Assembly: GCA_028284935.1 (NCBI GenBank)
Contig: JANQQQ010000008.1
Location: 372,001 to 436,000, forward strand
Reading direction: 5' to 3'
Length of the DNA: 64,000 nucleotides
Origin: Croceivirga sp.
GTDB lineage: Bacteria > Bacteroidota > Bacteroidia > Flavobacteriales > Flavobacteriaceae
Each line of letters begins with the position of its first letter. Position 1 is the stretch's first letter. Position numbers and translations under genes: made by a program. Below, in pieces: positions 44,865 through 53,485 of the stretch. The notes beneath the pieces were generated by a model. It did no database searches, was not told where the DNA came from, and saw only the letters and a program-made list of their open reading frames with translations.

Positions 44865-46025
44865 TTATTTTGCCAACCTTAATCCAGTGAATTGCCACCG
44901 CAGTTGTGGGTGAAAAAAGTTTCTGTAGGTGGGCCTCGTATGTTTTTTTGGTGTAGCTATGGAACCGCCCCTCAGTACTTTTTGATTGACCATGAATTTT
45001 CCATTGTACTCACCAAGGGCTCCTTTGGCCTTTTGGAAATTGGGATAGGGGAGGTAGGCGCTTTCCGTCCATTCCCATCTTTTGCCCCAAGGAACATAGC
45101 TTTGGGCGACCTCCCATTCAAACTCCGTGGGTAGTCGTAACCCCTTCCATTGGGCAAAAGCAAAAGCTTCGAAGTACGAAATATGGCTAACGGGGGCACT
45201 TGGGTTCACCTTTTGCAATCCAGCCAAACTATAATAATTCCATTCCCCATCAATAGTGTGCCAATACAAAGGAGCTTTTATTTGGTTTTGTTTGACCCAA
45301 TCCCAACCTTCGGCATGCCAGAGGTCAAATCTTTGATAACCATCGGATTCAATAAACCCAATGAATTCTTTATTGGTAACCAACTTGTTGGAGATTTGAT
45401 AGGCATGTAGATAGACTGTATGTTGGCCCAATTCATTATCATAACAGAAGTTATCCAAATGATGTCCAATTTCATAGGTGCCCTCCTCAATGGAAATCCA
45501 ATCTTGCGCATGTGCCTCTACGGGATGTTCCTCCATACGCTCTGAATATACGGGCAATAAAGGGTTGTTCCCCAAAATGTACTTGATATCGGTCAGCAAT
45601 AACTCTTGATGCTGTTTCTCATGATGAATGCCTATTTCCAGGACATCGAGGACTTCTTTGGGTTGATTCCCCTCAAATAGGTTTTTGATGGCCGCAGTAA
45701 CGTAACTCCGATATTCATATACTTTCTTTACCGAAGGGCGACTCAAATTCCCGCGATTGGCACGAACGACCCTTTTCCCAACAGTTTCGTAATAACTATT
45801 AAAGACAAAGGAAAAATCCTCGTCAAATACCCTGTAGTCCATAGCATGTGGTTTAAGGATGAATTCCTCAAAAAACCAAGTGGTGTGCCCCAAATGCCAT
45901 TTTGGAGGACTAACATCCACTACAGGCTGTACCACATAATCCTCAATTTCAAGAGGTTGACAGAGGTCCTCGGAGTGCTTTCGGGTTTCCAAAAAGAAAT
46001 CCAAGAGCGAATCGGTAAGTAACAT
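44865..46025 (-). CDS. egtB: ergothioneine biosynthesis protein EgtB
   Basis: 386 aa. N-terminal DinB domain with iron ligands in LGHTTWFFEEF and the H-x3-H-x-E motif of HHEKQHQELLL, then a C-terminal FGE-sulfatase domain (ISYFEAFAFAQWKGLRLPTEFEWE, WEWTESAYLPYPNF and VLRGGSIATP). It is the iron-dependent sulfoxide synthase that joins a thiol to hercynine. First gene of the unit with egtD and DUF427. No egtA or egtC is visible nearby, so the thiol may be cysteine or glutamylcysteine from elsewhere. Confidence 0.95.
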   Translation of the reverse strand: MLLTDSLLDFFLETRKHSEDLCQPLEIEDYVVQPVVDVSPPKWHLGHTTWFFEEFILKPHAMDYRVFDEDFSFVFNSYYETVGKRVVRANRGNLSRPSVKKVYEYRSYVTAAIKNLFEGNQPKEVLDVLEIGIHHEKQHQELLLTDIKYILGNNPLLPVYSERMEEHPVEAHAQDWISIEEGTYEIGHHLDNFCYDNELGQHTVYLHAYQISNKLVTNKEFIGFIESDGYQRFDLWHAEGWDWVKQNQIKAPLYWHTIDGEWNYYSLAGLQKVNPSAPVSHISYFEAFAFAQWKGLRLPTEFEWEVAQSYVPWGKRWEWTESAYLPYPNFQKAKGALGEYNGKFMVNQKVLRGGSIATPKKHTRPTYRNFFHPQLRWQFTGLRLAK

Positions 46026-46075
46026 GATAGCTATTTTTCCTAAAGATAGCCAATAAAAGGATGGATGGGAATCAA

Positions 46076-47581
46076 TTAAGCCAAACTTAACCCATTTTGA
46101 TAGATAGGTAAACTAAAGCTGAACGTAGTACCTTCATTGGGTTTGCTCAGTACCTTGATACTTGCGTTGTGCAGCTCCATGATTTTTCGAACAATAGCCA
46201 ATCCAAGTCCGGCCCCTTCCTTTTCCTTGCCAGTTTTGGTCTGCCGATAGCGCTCAAAGACCAGTTGTTGATCTTCCTTATCAATACCGGGCCCGGAATC
46301 CTTAATGGAGATTTCCACATCTTTTTTGTTCGGTTTAATCTCTACGGTGACCTCACCACCTTCCGGTGTAAACTTAAGGGCGTTGTCCATAAGGTTCTGA
46401 ATGGCCCTTTCCACCAAGGAGATGTCCGCAAAAACCAATGGTGTTTGCTTCGCCATATTCAAATGAAGCGCAATTTTTTTCTTTTCCGCCAAGACTTGGT
46501 AATTTCTATGTATGTCATTGGCCAATTCCGAGATCAAAAAAGGTTCTTTTTCGGGTTCAATCTGGTTGGCTTCCAATTTGGAGTATTCAAACAGTTGGGA
46601 TATTAATTTGGAAAGCCGTTCCCCGCTGGCATTGATTTTATTCAAATAGTCATTGCGTTCTTTTTTCGTCAGTTCCTTCTCCTTCATTTGCAAGGTTTCA
46701 ATATAGCCTTGAATAATGGCAAGAGGGGTACGTAGATCATGGGAAATATTGGCAATGAGATCGCGGCGTAGTTTCTCTAGGGACTTTATTTTGTCCATAT
46801 CCCCCAATATAGTCTCTGCCATATTATTATAGGTGGTGGCAAGGCCTGTTAAATCGGTTTTGTCATTTCCTTTAATACGATATTCCAAATCCCCCTGTTG
46901 AAAGCGTTGGGCCGCATAATTTATTTCCCTTAGGTTTTTGGTCAAATACCAAATGGATACTACCCCTAGGAGACCTGCAAAAAAAAGGGTCAGAAAAGAG
47001 GCTCCCAAGCCTACTTTTAGGGCGTAGCTCCCAAAAAGCATATTTTTTACATCCACATATTCCTCTCCGGCCAAGACAATATAGATGTAGCCTTCCTTGC
47101 CATTTTTATTGAATTTAGCCGCTGAAAACACTTTCTGATTTTCTGGATTTCTAGGGTCATCCCCCAAGACATAATCTGCTCCCTCCGCAGCTATAAATTC
47201 TTGAATGGGTCGCAAGCTCACTTTCTTTGGGGTGTTTTCCGGGTTGTCATGATCAAGTACTACAGAATATTGGACATTACCTTCAATATCCAACAAGTAT
47301 ACCTCAATGGCACGGTTCACAGCCATCATATCATGCATAATATCCCCAAAGAGGGCCTTGTTCACATTGCCCAGGCTATCAATGGGACTTTGTTCCAGAA
47401 ACTTTTCGTCAATCAAATCCTGCGCTAGATGGGCATGCAGCCGCTGATTGGTCTCATTGAAGTGTTTGTTGGAAAAATGAATCGTGGATAAGGTATAGCC
47501 CACTCCAGCAAGCACCAATACTGTGATGAAGGCCAGGATTAATTTTGTGATGAGTCTGTTGGAATAAAGCCTTTGGTTCAT
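46076..47581 (-). CDS. sensor histidine kinase
   Basis: 501 aa. Two membrane segments (about 12-30 and 190-215) flank a periplasmic sensor of about 150 residues, followed by HAMP, HisKA with His near 281 (ANISHDLRTPLAII), and the HATPase with N box (VERAIQNLMDNALKF), G1 DSGPGID and G2 GAGLGLAIV. It overlaps the response regulator gene by 4 bp, so the pair are partners. The signal is unknown. Confidence 0.95.
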   Translation of the reverse strand: MNQRLYSNRLITKLILAFITVLVLAGVGYTLSTIHFSNKHFNETNQRLHAHLAQDLIDEKFLEQSPIDSLGNVNKALFGDIMHDMMAVNRAIEVYLLDIEGNVQYSVVLDHDNPENTPKKVSLRPIQEFIAAEGADYVLGDDPRNPENQKVFSAAKFNKNGKEGYIYIVLAGEEYVDVKNMLFGSYALKVGLGASFLTLFFAGLLGVVSIWYLTKNLREINYAAQRFQQGDLEYRIKGNDKTDLTGLATTYNNMAETILGDMDKIKSLEKLRRDLIANISHDLRTPLAIIQGYIETLQMKEKELTKKERNDYLNKINASGERLSKLISQLFEYSKLEANQIEPEKEPFLISELANDIHRNYQVLAEKKKIALHLNMAKQTPLVFADISLVERAIQNLMDNALKFTPEGGEVTVEIKPNKKDVEISIKDSGPGIDKEDQQLVFERYRQTKTGKEKEGAGLGLAIVRKIMELHNASIKVLSKPNEGTTFSFSLPIYQNGLSLA

Positions 47582-48282
47582 AGCTCTTCATTGAATTTGT
47601 AACCCACACCCCAAGTGGTCAATATGTATTTGGGATTGCTCATATCAGGTTCTATTTTGGAACGCAATCGGTTGATATGTGAGTTGACCGTATGCTCATA
47701 ACCGGTAAAATCGTAGCCCCAAATCATGTTCAATAGCTTGGTTCGGTCGTAACTTTTTCCTGGGTTGGAGGAGAGTAGGACCAACAATTCAAATTCCTTG
47801 GGGGAAAGTTCAATACGTTCATTGTTGCAAACCACCTTTCTACGGTCAATATCAATACTAAGGCCATCAAATCGTAATGATTTGGGCTCGTCTAATTTCT
47901 TCATACCGTTTTTGCTCATTTTTTGGCGTCGAAAAATGGCCTTGACCCGAGCAATGAACTCTCGGACACTGAACGGTTTGGTAAGATAATCGTCCGCACC
48001 GACCTCCAGCCCTAGCACCTTATCTATTTCTTCGGATTTTGAGGTCAACATCATAATAGGGGACTGTACATTGTTGGCGCGTATTTTTTGGCAAACTTCC
48101 AACCCATCCATTTCAGGAAGCATTACGTCCAAAATCACAAGGTCGGGCTCGTGCTCAATGGCCATCCTAAGACCTAGATCCCCTTGTTTTGCAGAAAGGG
48201 TGGCACAACCCAAATCCTTTAGGTGAATTTCCAAGAGTTGGACGATTTCCGGATCGTCTTCAACAATAAGTACGTGCTTCAT
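47578..48282 (-). CDS. OmpR/PhoB family response regulator
   Basis: 234 aa from ATG 48282; a TTG three codons earlier is less likely. Receiver domain with VEDDPE acid pocket, phospho-acceptor Asp52 in DLVILDVMLPEMDG and Lys in YLTKPFS, then a winged helix (LSPKEFELLVLLSSNPGKSYDR and RLRSKIEPDMSNPKYILTTWGVGY). It activates or represses genes when phosphorylated by the overlapping kinase. It is divergent from the repeat lipoprotein gene with 217 bp between, so that gene could be a target; that is inference. Confidence 0.95.
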   Translation of the reverse strand: MKHVLIVEDDPEIVQLLEIHLKDLGCATLSAKQGDLGLRMAIEHEPDLVILDVMLPEMDGLEVCQKIRANNVQSPIMMLTSKSEEIDKVLGLEVGADDYLTKPFSVREFIARVKAIFRRQKMSKNGMKKLDEPKSLRFDGLSIDIDRRKVVCNNERIELSPKEFELLVLLSSNPGKSYDRTKLLNMIWGYDFTGYEHTVNSHINRLRSKIEPDMSNPKYILTTWGVGYKFNEEL

Positions 48283-48499
48283 TTGGGTCAAATTAAGGGG
48301 TAAAACCTCACGGAATGTTCACGATTCCATCCCAACCTTGTGAAAATTGGTCGACAAAAACATTGACACCTTGCAACAAACGGCCCAAAAATAACTTAAT
48401 CAACTAATATATAATGAGTTACAAAAATTGATTTTTGTGTGAACATTTTGCAATACTTCACCAATTTCTTTGTCGCTATAATTAAAAACACAAAAAGCT

Positions 48500-50239
48500 A
48501 TGAACTTAAAAACGATTACAACCGGTATTTTGGCAATGTTACTGATCATAGGATGCTCCGATGATGATTCTGATGATGATAACCCTGTCATTTTGGATGC
48601 CGGTACATTATCCGGTGGTCCCTTTGGTTTTACGGTGGATGGCGTGCCGGATATGGTCAGTGGCATTAGTCTCTCTGGATTTAACGGAGTTGGGGACGTG
48701 CAGTCCTATGTGATAACGGATGCCGATAGAAATATTCTCGGACTTCCTCCCACTTTGGAGGCTTTGGAAGGTGTGGATTTTGATGGTGCCGGGGTTGGCG
48801 ATTGCTATATTTATCATATTACCCACCAAGCAGGATTAACGGGTTTGGCCATGGGCGAAAACCTGGATGGTCTTGACGGGGACTTTGATCTGTCCAACTT
48901 TATTATGGTCAACCGTGGGGCATTGGATGCTGGGGAACTTTCGGGCGGACCTTACGAATTTGTGGTGGACGGCCTTCCTGACATGGTCAGTGCAATTATG
49001 TTGGATGCCACCAATTTAACCGGTGATAATCAGACCTATGTAATTACCGACGATTCCAGAAATATTTTGGGAATTCCCCCAACTCTTGAAGCCGTAATGG
49101 GGGTTGACTTTGATGGTGCCGGTGTGGGTGACTGTTACATTTATCATTTAACATATTCCACCGGTCTTGGCGGATTGGAGATGGGCAACAATCTGGATGA
49201 TATTACCGGGGAGTTTGACTTGTCCAACTTTGTTGAAGTAAATCGTTTGGCCCTGGATGCCGGTACCTTATCCGGTGGCCCTTATGAGTTTTTGGTGGAT
49301 GGAATGCCCGATATGGTAACGACTATTGCCTTGGATGACACCAATTTGAATGGAAATAACCAGACCTATGTTATTACTGATGATGCCAAAAATATTTTAG
49401 GGATTCCACCTACTTTGGAGGCCGTTATGGGTGTGGATTTTGATGGTGCCGGAGTGGGTTCCTGTTATATCTATCACTTAACGTATTCCACAGACTTGGG
49501 AGGTCTTGAAATGGGTAGTAATCTGGATAATCTTACAGGGTTGTTTGACCTATCCAATTTTGTTGTTGTCAATAGGAATGCCTTGAATGCGGGGACCCTA
49601 TCCGGTGGACCGTTCATGTTTTCTGTTGATGGCACCCCTGATATGGTTAGCGGTATCGCCTTGGACGACACCAATCTTACGGGGACCAATCAAGGGTATG
49701 TGATAACCGATGATGCCTTGAACATTTTGGGATTACCCCCTACGCTGGAAGCCGTTGAAGGCGTTGACTTTGATGGAGCCGGCATAGGGTTGTGCTTGAT
49801 ATGGCATATAACTTATGAAGACGGTATTACGGGATTGGCTATGGGGGAAAATGCCGCTGATTTGGATGGTTTCTTTGCCCTTTCCAACTCCATACGGGTC
49901 TATCGAAATCCAAACGCAGGAACCATTTCTGGAGGACCGTTCACCTTTGCGGTCGATGAAACACCTGATATGGTCAGCGGTATTACCTTGGACAGCAGCA
50001 ATGCTACTGGGACCAACCGTACTTGGGTCATTACGGATGATCAAGGGAATATATTGGGATTACCACCTACCTTGGCTGCCGTTGAAGGTGTGGACTTTGA
50101 TGCTGCCGGAAGCGGTATCTGCTTTATATGGTATATGCGGTATGAAGATGGGCTGACCGGCCTTGAAATGGGCAGTAATGTCGCCGACTTGGAAGGACTG
50201 TACGGGCTGTCCAATTCCATACAAGTAACACGAAACTAG
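48500..50239 (+). CDS. lipoprotein with five tandem ~110-residue repeats
   Basis: 579 aa. Lipoprotein signal MNLKTITTGILAMLLIIGC followed by an acidic SDDDSDDDN stretch. The rest is five direct repeats, each with LSGGPY, VDGxPDMV, TYVITDD, NILGxPPTLEAV, GVDFDGAGVG, one Cys in CYIYH or CLIWH, and ending FDLSNFV-x-V-x-R. Related repeats appear, by recollection, in large flavobacterial secreted proteins, but no function is known to me. No T9SS tail. Probably a surface protein built of beta domains. The response regulator gene lies divergently upstream and a terminator follows. Confidence 0.85.
   Translation: MNLKTITTGILAMLLIIGCSDDDSDDDNPVILDAGTLSGGPFGFTVDGVPDMVSGISLSGFNGVGDVQSYVITDADRNILGLPPTLEALEGVDFDGAGVGDCYIYHITHQAGLTGLAMGENLDGLDGDFDLSNFIMVNRGALDAGELSGGPYEFVVDGLPDMVSAIMLDATNLTGDNQTYVITDDSRNILGIPPTLEAVMGVDFDGAGVGDCYIYHLTYSTGLGGLEMGNNLDDITGEFDLSNFVEVNRLALDAGTLSGGPYEFLVDGMPDMVTTIALDDTNLNGNNQTYVITDDAKNILGIPPTLEAVMGVDFDGAGVGSCYIYHLTYSTDLGGLEMGSNLDNLTGLFDLSNFVVVNRNALNAGTLSGGPFMFSVDGTPDMVSGIALDDTNLTGTNQGYVITDDALNILGLPPTLEAVEGVDFDGAGIGLCLIWHITYEDGITGLAMGENAADLDGFFALSNSIRVYRNPNAGTISGGPFTFAVDETPDMVSGITLDSSNATGTNRTWVITDDQGNILGLPPTLAAVEGVDFDAAGSGICFIWYMRYEDGLTGLEMGSNVADLEGLYGLSNSIQVTRN
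48596..50236 (+). repeat. five tandem coding repeats, period 330 bp
   Basis: Repeat starts (the codon before Ala-Gly in D/N-A-G-T-L-S-G-G) are at 48596, 48926, 49256, 49586 and 49913: four periods of 330, 330, 330 and 327 bp. The second and third units look most alike; the fifth has diverged most (TWVITDDQGN, CFIWYMRYED). The near-constant length shows in-frame tandem duplication. Confidence 0.93.
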
Positions 50240-50293
50240 GCTATGAAATTGAAAAGAATGGTGTTTTGTAATTAGTTGTTTCAATTAGTGGGG

Positions 50294-50321
50294 CGCCCAA
50301 GCGAGAGCTTGGGCGTTTTTT
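50294..50321 (+). terminator. terminator after the repeat lipoprotein
   Basis: Perfect 9-bp stem CGCCCAAGC/GCTTGGGCG with loop GAGA, followed by six T. It lies 55 nt past the stop codon. Confidence 0.93.
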
Positions 50322-50345
50322 GTGATGCAACTTTGGTTTACGGCG

Positions 50346-51683
50346 TTATGTTTTTTCTAAAAGAGTACTGATTTCATTCCATTTCGATAGCCCGGAAAAT
50401 GATTGCCTATACTCTTCCTTCATTATTTTCCCTGAATCTTCCCATTTCCTCCAAATAAGAACTTTCAGAATTTTGGAACTCAACTCTTGAGCGTTGTAAT
50501 CTTCCGTTTTCGAAAGTAAAAAGGCTGCTTCAAAAAGCTGTTCTTCTGAAATGTCCCCAAAAAAATTAATAGCTTTTCTGAGTTTGGTATTTGCGAGTTC
50601 TGTTTCATTAGCTTCCATGGCTAGTTTGAATTCCTTAAAGTGCTTTTGGGCCATTTTTTTTGATGCAATGGAATCGTTTTGAGCTTGTATTTTTGAAGGC
50701 GACTTATACTCAATACCATGAAGAATGGCGTACACTTCAATGGGGTCGGTCAACCCAAGAGCGTAACGTCTTATGTTGACTTCTGATGGATTGGTAATGG
50801 GATGGGGAGCATGATCTCCCATGCTGGCACCGTAAGTCTGTTTTAACCATAAATCCCTGGCAATTCTATCATTTAACTCTGCAAAATAATTCGGATCTAC
50901 ATCATTTTTTAACATCGCTTTTTCTATCAGTTTCAAGCACTTTCTTTTGAAGGGAATATCCGGATGATGCTGTGGTATGGCCCAACTCAATTTACTCCCC
51001 TCTTTCCCCACTAAATTATTGCCTGGCCAACCATGGAGTTCAATGATGCTATCCAATTTCCTTCGGTTGATATCCCATACCATTTCAACAGGTTGGAACA
51101 GGCGTTTATAATCAGATGGGCCAGAGGTCGAATCCAAGTGTTGTGTTTTCTTTTGATATTCTGACAGTGCAGCCTGATCATTGGCCCACATTCTTTTCAG
51201 CTCTTGGAGCACGTTGGGATGGCCTACTTTGTTGATGGATTCCTGTTGTTTTTCAAGCGTTAACCGAATAAGATTCTGCCAACGGGAATCATCGTGTAGG
51301 GGTGCAAGATCTGGTAGCCCCTGCAATAAAGCATGGTCCTCAAAACCTGATTCAATAGCTTTCTCAATGGCCCTAAACGCCTTGTCTTTATTTTGGGAAT
51401 TGGCAAAAATGGTTGCCGACAACATATAAATCTCCCAGTTCTTTATGGGCATTAATTCTGCTGCATTAAAAAGCTGGTTTCCCGCTTTCAAATCTTTTTT
51501 AGTCATGAAGTTGTTGAAAGCTATGATCAAAGAGTCTACCCACGGCTGATTTTCAAATGAGCCGATTTGATTTCTTTGCGGTGTGCTTTTGGATTTTTCC
51601 ATTTGCTTACAGCTCGCAAACAAAAACAGGAAAAGTAAAACTACCCGTAAAACGTATGGAATAAGACGTATCATAATGTTCAT
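50346..51683 (-). CDS. DUF6624 lipoprotein
   Basis: 445 aa from ATG 51683; the next in-frame ATG (51674) sits three codons later, right at the signal IRLIPYVLRVVLLFLFLFASC, and is possible. After the lipidated Cys comes a short TPR-like region (WEIYMLSATIFANSQNKDKAFRAIEKAIESGFED), then DUF6624: LDSIIELHGWPGNNLVGKEGSKLSWAIPQHH and LNDRIARDLWLKQTYGASM. The C-terminus is helical. Function unknown. The upstream neighbour on the same strand is an AraC regulator. Confidence 0.82.
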   Translation of the reverse strand: MNIMIRLIPYVLRVVLLFLFLFASCKQMEKSKSTPQRNQIGSFENQPWVDSLIIAFNNFMTKKDLKAGNQLFNAAELMPIKNWEIYMLSATIFANSQNKDKAFRAIEKAIESGFEDHALLQGLPDLAPLHDDSRWQNLIRLTLEKQQESINKVGHPNVLQELKRMWANDQAALSEYQKKTQHLDSTSGPSDYKRLFQPVEMVWDINRRKLDSIIELHGWPGNNLVGKEGSKLSWAIPQHHPDIPFKRKCLKLIEKAMLKNDVDPNYFAELNDRIARDLWLKQTYGASMGDHAPHPITNPSEVNIRRYALGLTDPIEVYAILHGIEYKSPSKIQAQNDSIASKKMAQKHFKEFKLAMEANETELANTKLRKAINFFGDISEEQLFEAAFLLSKTEDYNAQELSSKILKVLIWRKWEDSGKIMKEEYRQSFSGLSKWNEISTLLEKT

Positions 51684-51749
51684 TTTTAGTTTGATTGTCA
51701 CAAATAAAATGAACAGCCAACAAGAAAAATAGAATGAGATTAGCGATGG

Positions 51750-52556
51750 CTACAGCTTTACAACTTCCTTTGGTAAATGGCCTGTCATAGATTTAAAGAC
51801 ACGGGTAAAATGACTTTGGTCCGAAAAACCGCAGTAGTGCGCAACTTCGGTCAGGGAGTAATTGGAAGATTCCAACAAGGAAAGGGAACCTTCTATTTTT
51901 AGCTTCCTCATATACGCTCCCAAAGTACAACCAAAATATCTGCCAAAATATTTGGATATATTGACTGGATGGACATTCACATATTCGGAAAGCTCTTTTA
52001 ATGTAAAATGCTCGTTCCATCTGTCATGAAGAAGGTCCCTAATTCTAGATGCCCATATCGGATGATTTGCGTCAAAATTTACCCCTGACGGCTGCAGAAA
52101 AGAAAGAAATAACATTTCCACGGAACTCTTGGAATGTGAATCGTTAATTCCCGCCTCTTTCAGAAATTTTAAAAAGGTGAAACGGGAATCAACACTATGT
52201 TCAACAGCCTCTTTTATGGTATTCTGAGAAAGGTCGTGTTGCTTTAGAAAAGAAGGCTCCACCTCTAGATTAATATGGGTAGAGGGAAATACCTGATATT
52301 CATTCTTGTGAATTTCGAAGGCATGGTAGAAGTTTAAACTGCCACTTTTTCTTTCAATTTGATTCCTCTTTCTATGTTCCATATTGCCACCAAATAAGAC
52401 CAAGCTTATCATGGGTTTTTGGTGAAAGTGCCAAATTCCCGTCTCGACTTTTTGGTCATATTTTGAAAAACCCACCGAAATGTTTCCGAAATCAAACGTT
52501 TTTGATATTGGAGCCAAGTATTCCCCTTTTGAAAGATTTTTGATGCTTTCGGTCAA
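51750..52556 (-). CDS. AraC family transcriptional regulator
   Basis: 268 aa. An N-terminal cupin-like sensor (GIWHFHQKPMISLVLFGG), then two C-terminal helix-turn-helix units with LKELSEYVNVHPVNISKYFGRYFG and LTEVAHYCGFSDQSHFTRVFKSMTG, the AraC signature. No ATG is available near the start, so TTG at 52556 is used; the next stop upstream lies 24 nt away. It lies 21 bp after thyA on the same strand. Ligand unknown. Confidence 0.9.
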   Translation of the reverse strand: MTESIKNLSKGEYLAPISKTFDFGNISVGFSKYDQKVETGIWHFHQKPMISLVLFGGNMEHRKRNQIERKSGSLNFYHAFEIHKNEYQVFPSTHINLEVEPSFLKQHDLSQNTIKEAVEHSVDSRFTFLKFLKEAGINDSHSKSSVEMLFLSFLQPSGVNFDANHPIWASRIRDLLHDRWNEHFTLKELSEYVNVHPVNISKYFGRYFGCTLGAYMRKLKIEGSLSLLESSNYSLTEVAHYCGFSDQSHFTRVFKSMTGHLPKEVVKL

Positions 52557-52577
52557 AATAGTAGCGGAATAGAAAGA

Positions 52578-53402
52578 TTAAACCGCCACAGCCCCTTTGA
52601 TATGAGGGTGTGGGTCATAATCCAATAAGGTAAAATCCTTAAAGCTAAAGTCAAAAATGTCCTTGATGTCTGGGTTAAGGTGCATGGTGGGCAAGGGCCG
52701 TATATCTCGAGATAATTGCAGTTCCACTTGCTCCAAATGGTTGTTATAGATATGGGCATCCCCAAAGGTATGAACAAACTCGCCTGGTTCATAGCCGCAA
52801 ACCTGCGCTACCATTAGGGTCAACAGTGCATACGAGGCAATATTAAAGGGTACGCCCAAAAAGATATCCGCACTACGCTGGTACAATTGGCAACTCAGCC
52901 TGCCGTTGGCCACATAAAACTGAAAAAAGGCATGGCAGGGGGGCAACGCGGCCTTACCATTGGCAACATTTTCTGAAAACGAAACCGAAGTATCCGGCAA
53001 TACGCTTGGGTTCCAAGCACTGACCAACATTCTTCTGCTGTTTGGATTTCTTTTTAGTCCTTTGATTACTTCCTTGATTTGATCAATTTCATCGCCGTTC
53101 CAGTTGCGCCATTGATAGCCATAGACGGGGCCCAAGTCCCCATTTTCGTCTGCCCATTCGTTCCAGATGCGCACGCCGTTTTCCTGAAGGTATTTTACAT
53201 TGGTATCTCCTTTAAGAAACCAAAGCAGTTCATGTACAATGGATTTTAGGTGCAATTTTTTGGTGGTCACCATGGGGAAACCTTCCTGCAAATCAAACCG
53301 CATTTGATACCCAAAAACGCTGAGGGTCCCTGTTCCAGTGCGGTCCCCTTTTTGGTTGCCCTGTTCCAATACGTGTCTTAAAAGGTCATGGTACTGCTTC
53401 AT
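52578..53402 (-). CDS. thyA: thymidylate synthase
   Basis: 274 aa from ATG 53402; 15 upstream in-frame codons lack similarity. Conserved [18 protein letters not shown], the catalytic Cys in [13 protein letters not shown] near residue 155, and [20 protein letters not shown] with the substrate-binding Arg and Asn. It methylates dUMP to dTMP using methylenetetrahydrofolate. A 9-bp AT-rich hairpin (53457-53477) precedes it, and the AraC gene follows. Confidence 0.98.
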   Translation of the reverse strand: MKQYHDLLRHVLEQGNQKGDRTGTGTLSVFGYQMRFDLQEGFPMVTTKKLHLKSIVHELLWFLKGDTNVKYLQENGVRIWNEWADENGDLGPVYGYQWRNWNGDEIDQIKEVIKGLKRNPNSRRMLVSAWNPSVLPDTSVSFSENVANGKAALPPCHAFFQFYVANGRLSCQLYQRSADIFLGVPFNIASYALLTLMVAQVCGYEPGEFVHTFGDAHIYNNHLEQVELQLSRDIRPLPTMHLNPDIKDIFDFSFKDFTLLDYDPHPHIKGAVAV

Positions 53403-53485
53403 TGGTACGAAAAATTTAATCTTTCGAAAATAGAAAATGGGAGGCAAAAAAGAGTAGGATAAAATTTGATTTTATCCAAAGGTTA

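Noticed and set aside
48596-50236. Tandem repeats as a CRISPR or satellite array
   Set aside because: The unit is 330 bp, keeps the reading frame and codes for conserved protein motifs.
53457-53477. AT-rich hairpin before thyA as the nupC terminator
   Set aside because: A 9-bp stem is present, but no T-run follows on the minus strand; it may be incidental.
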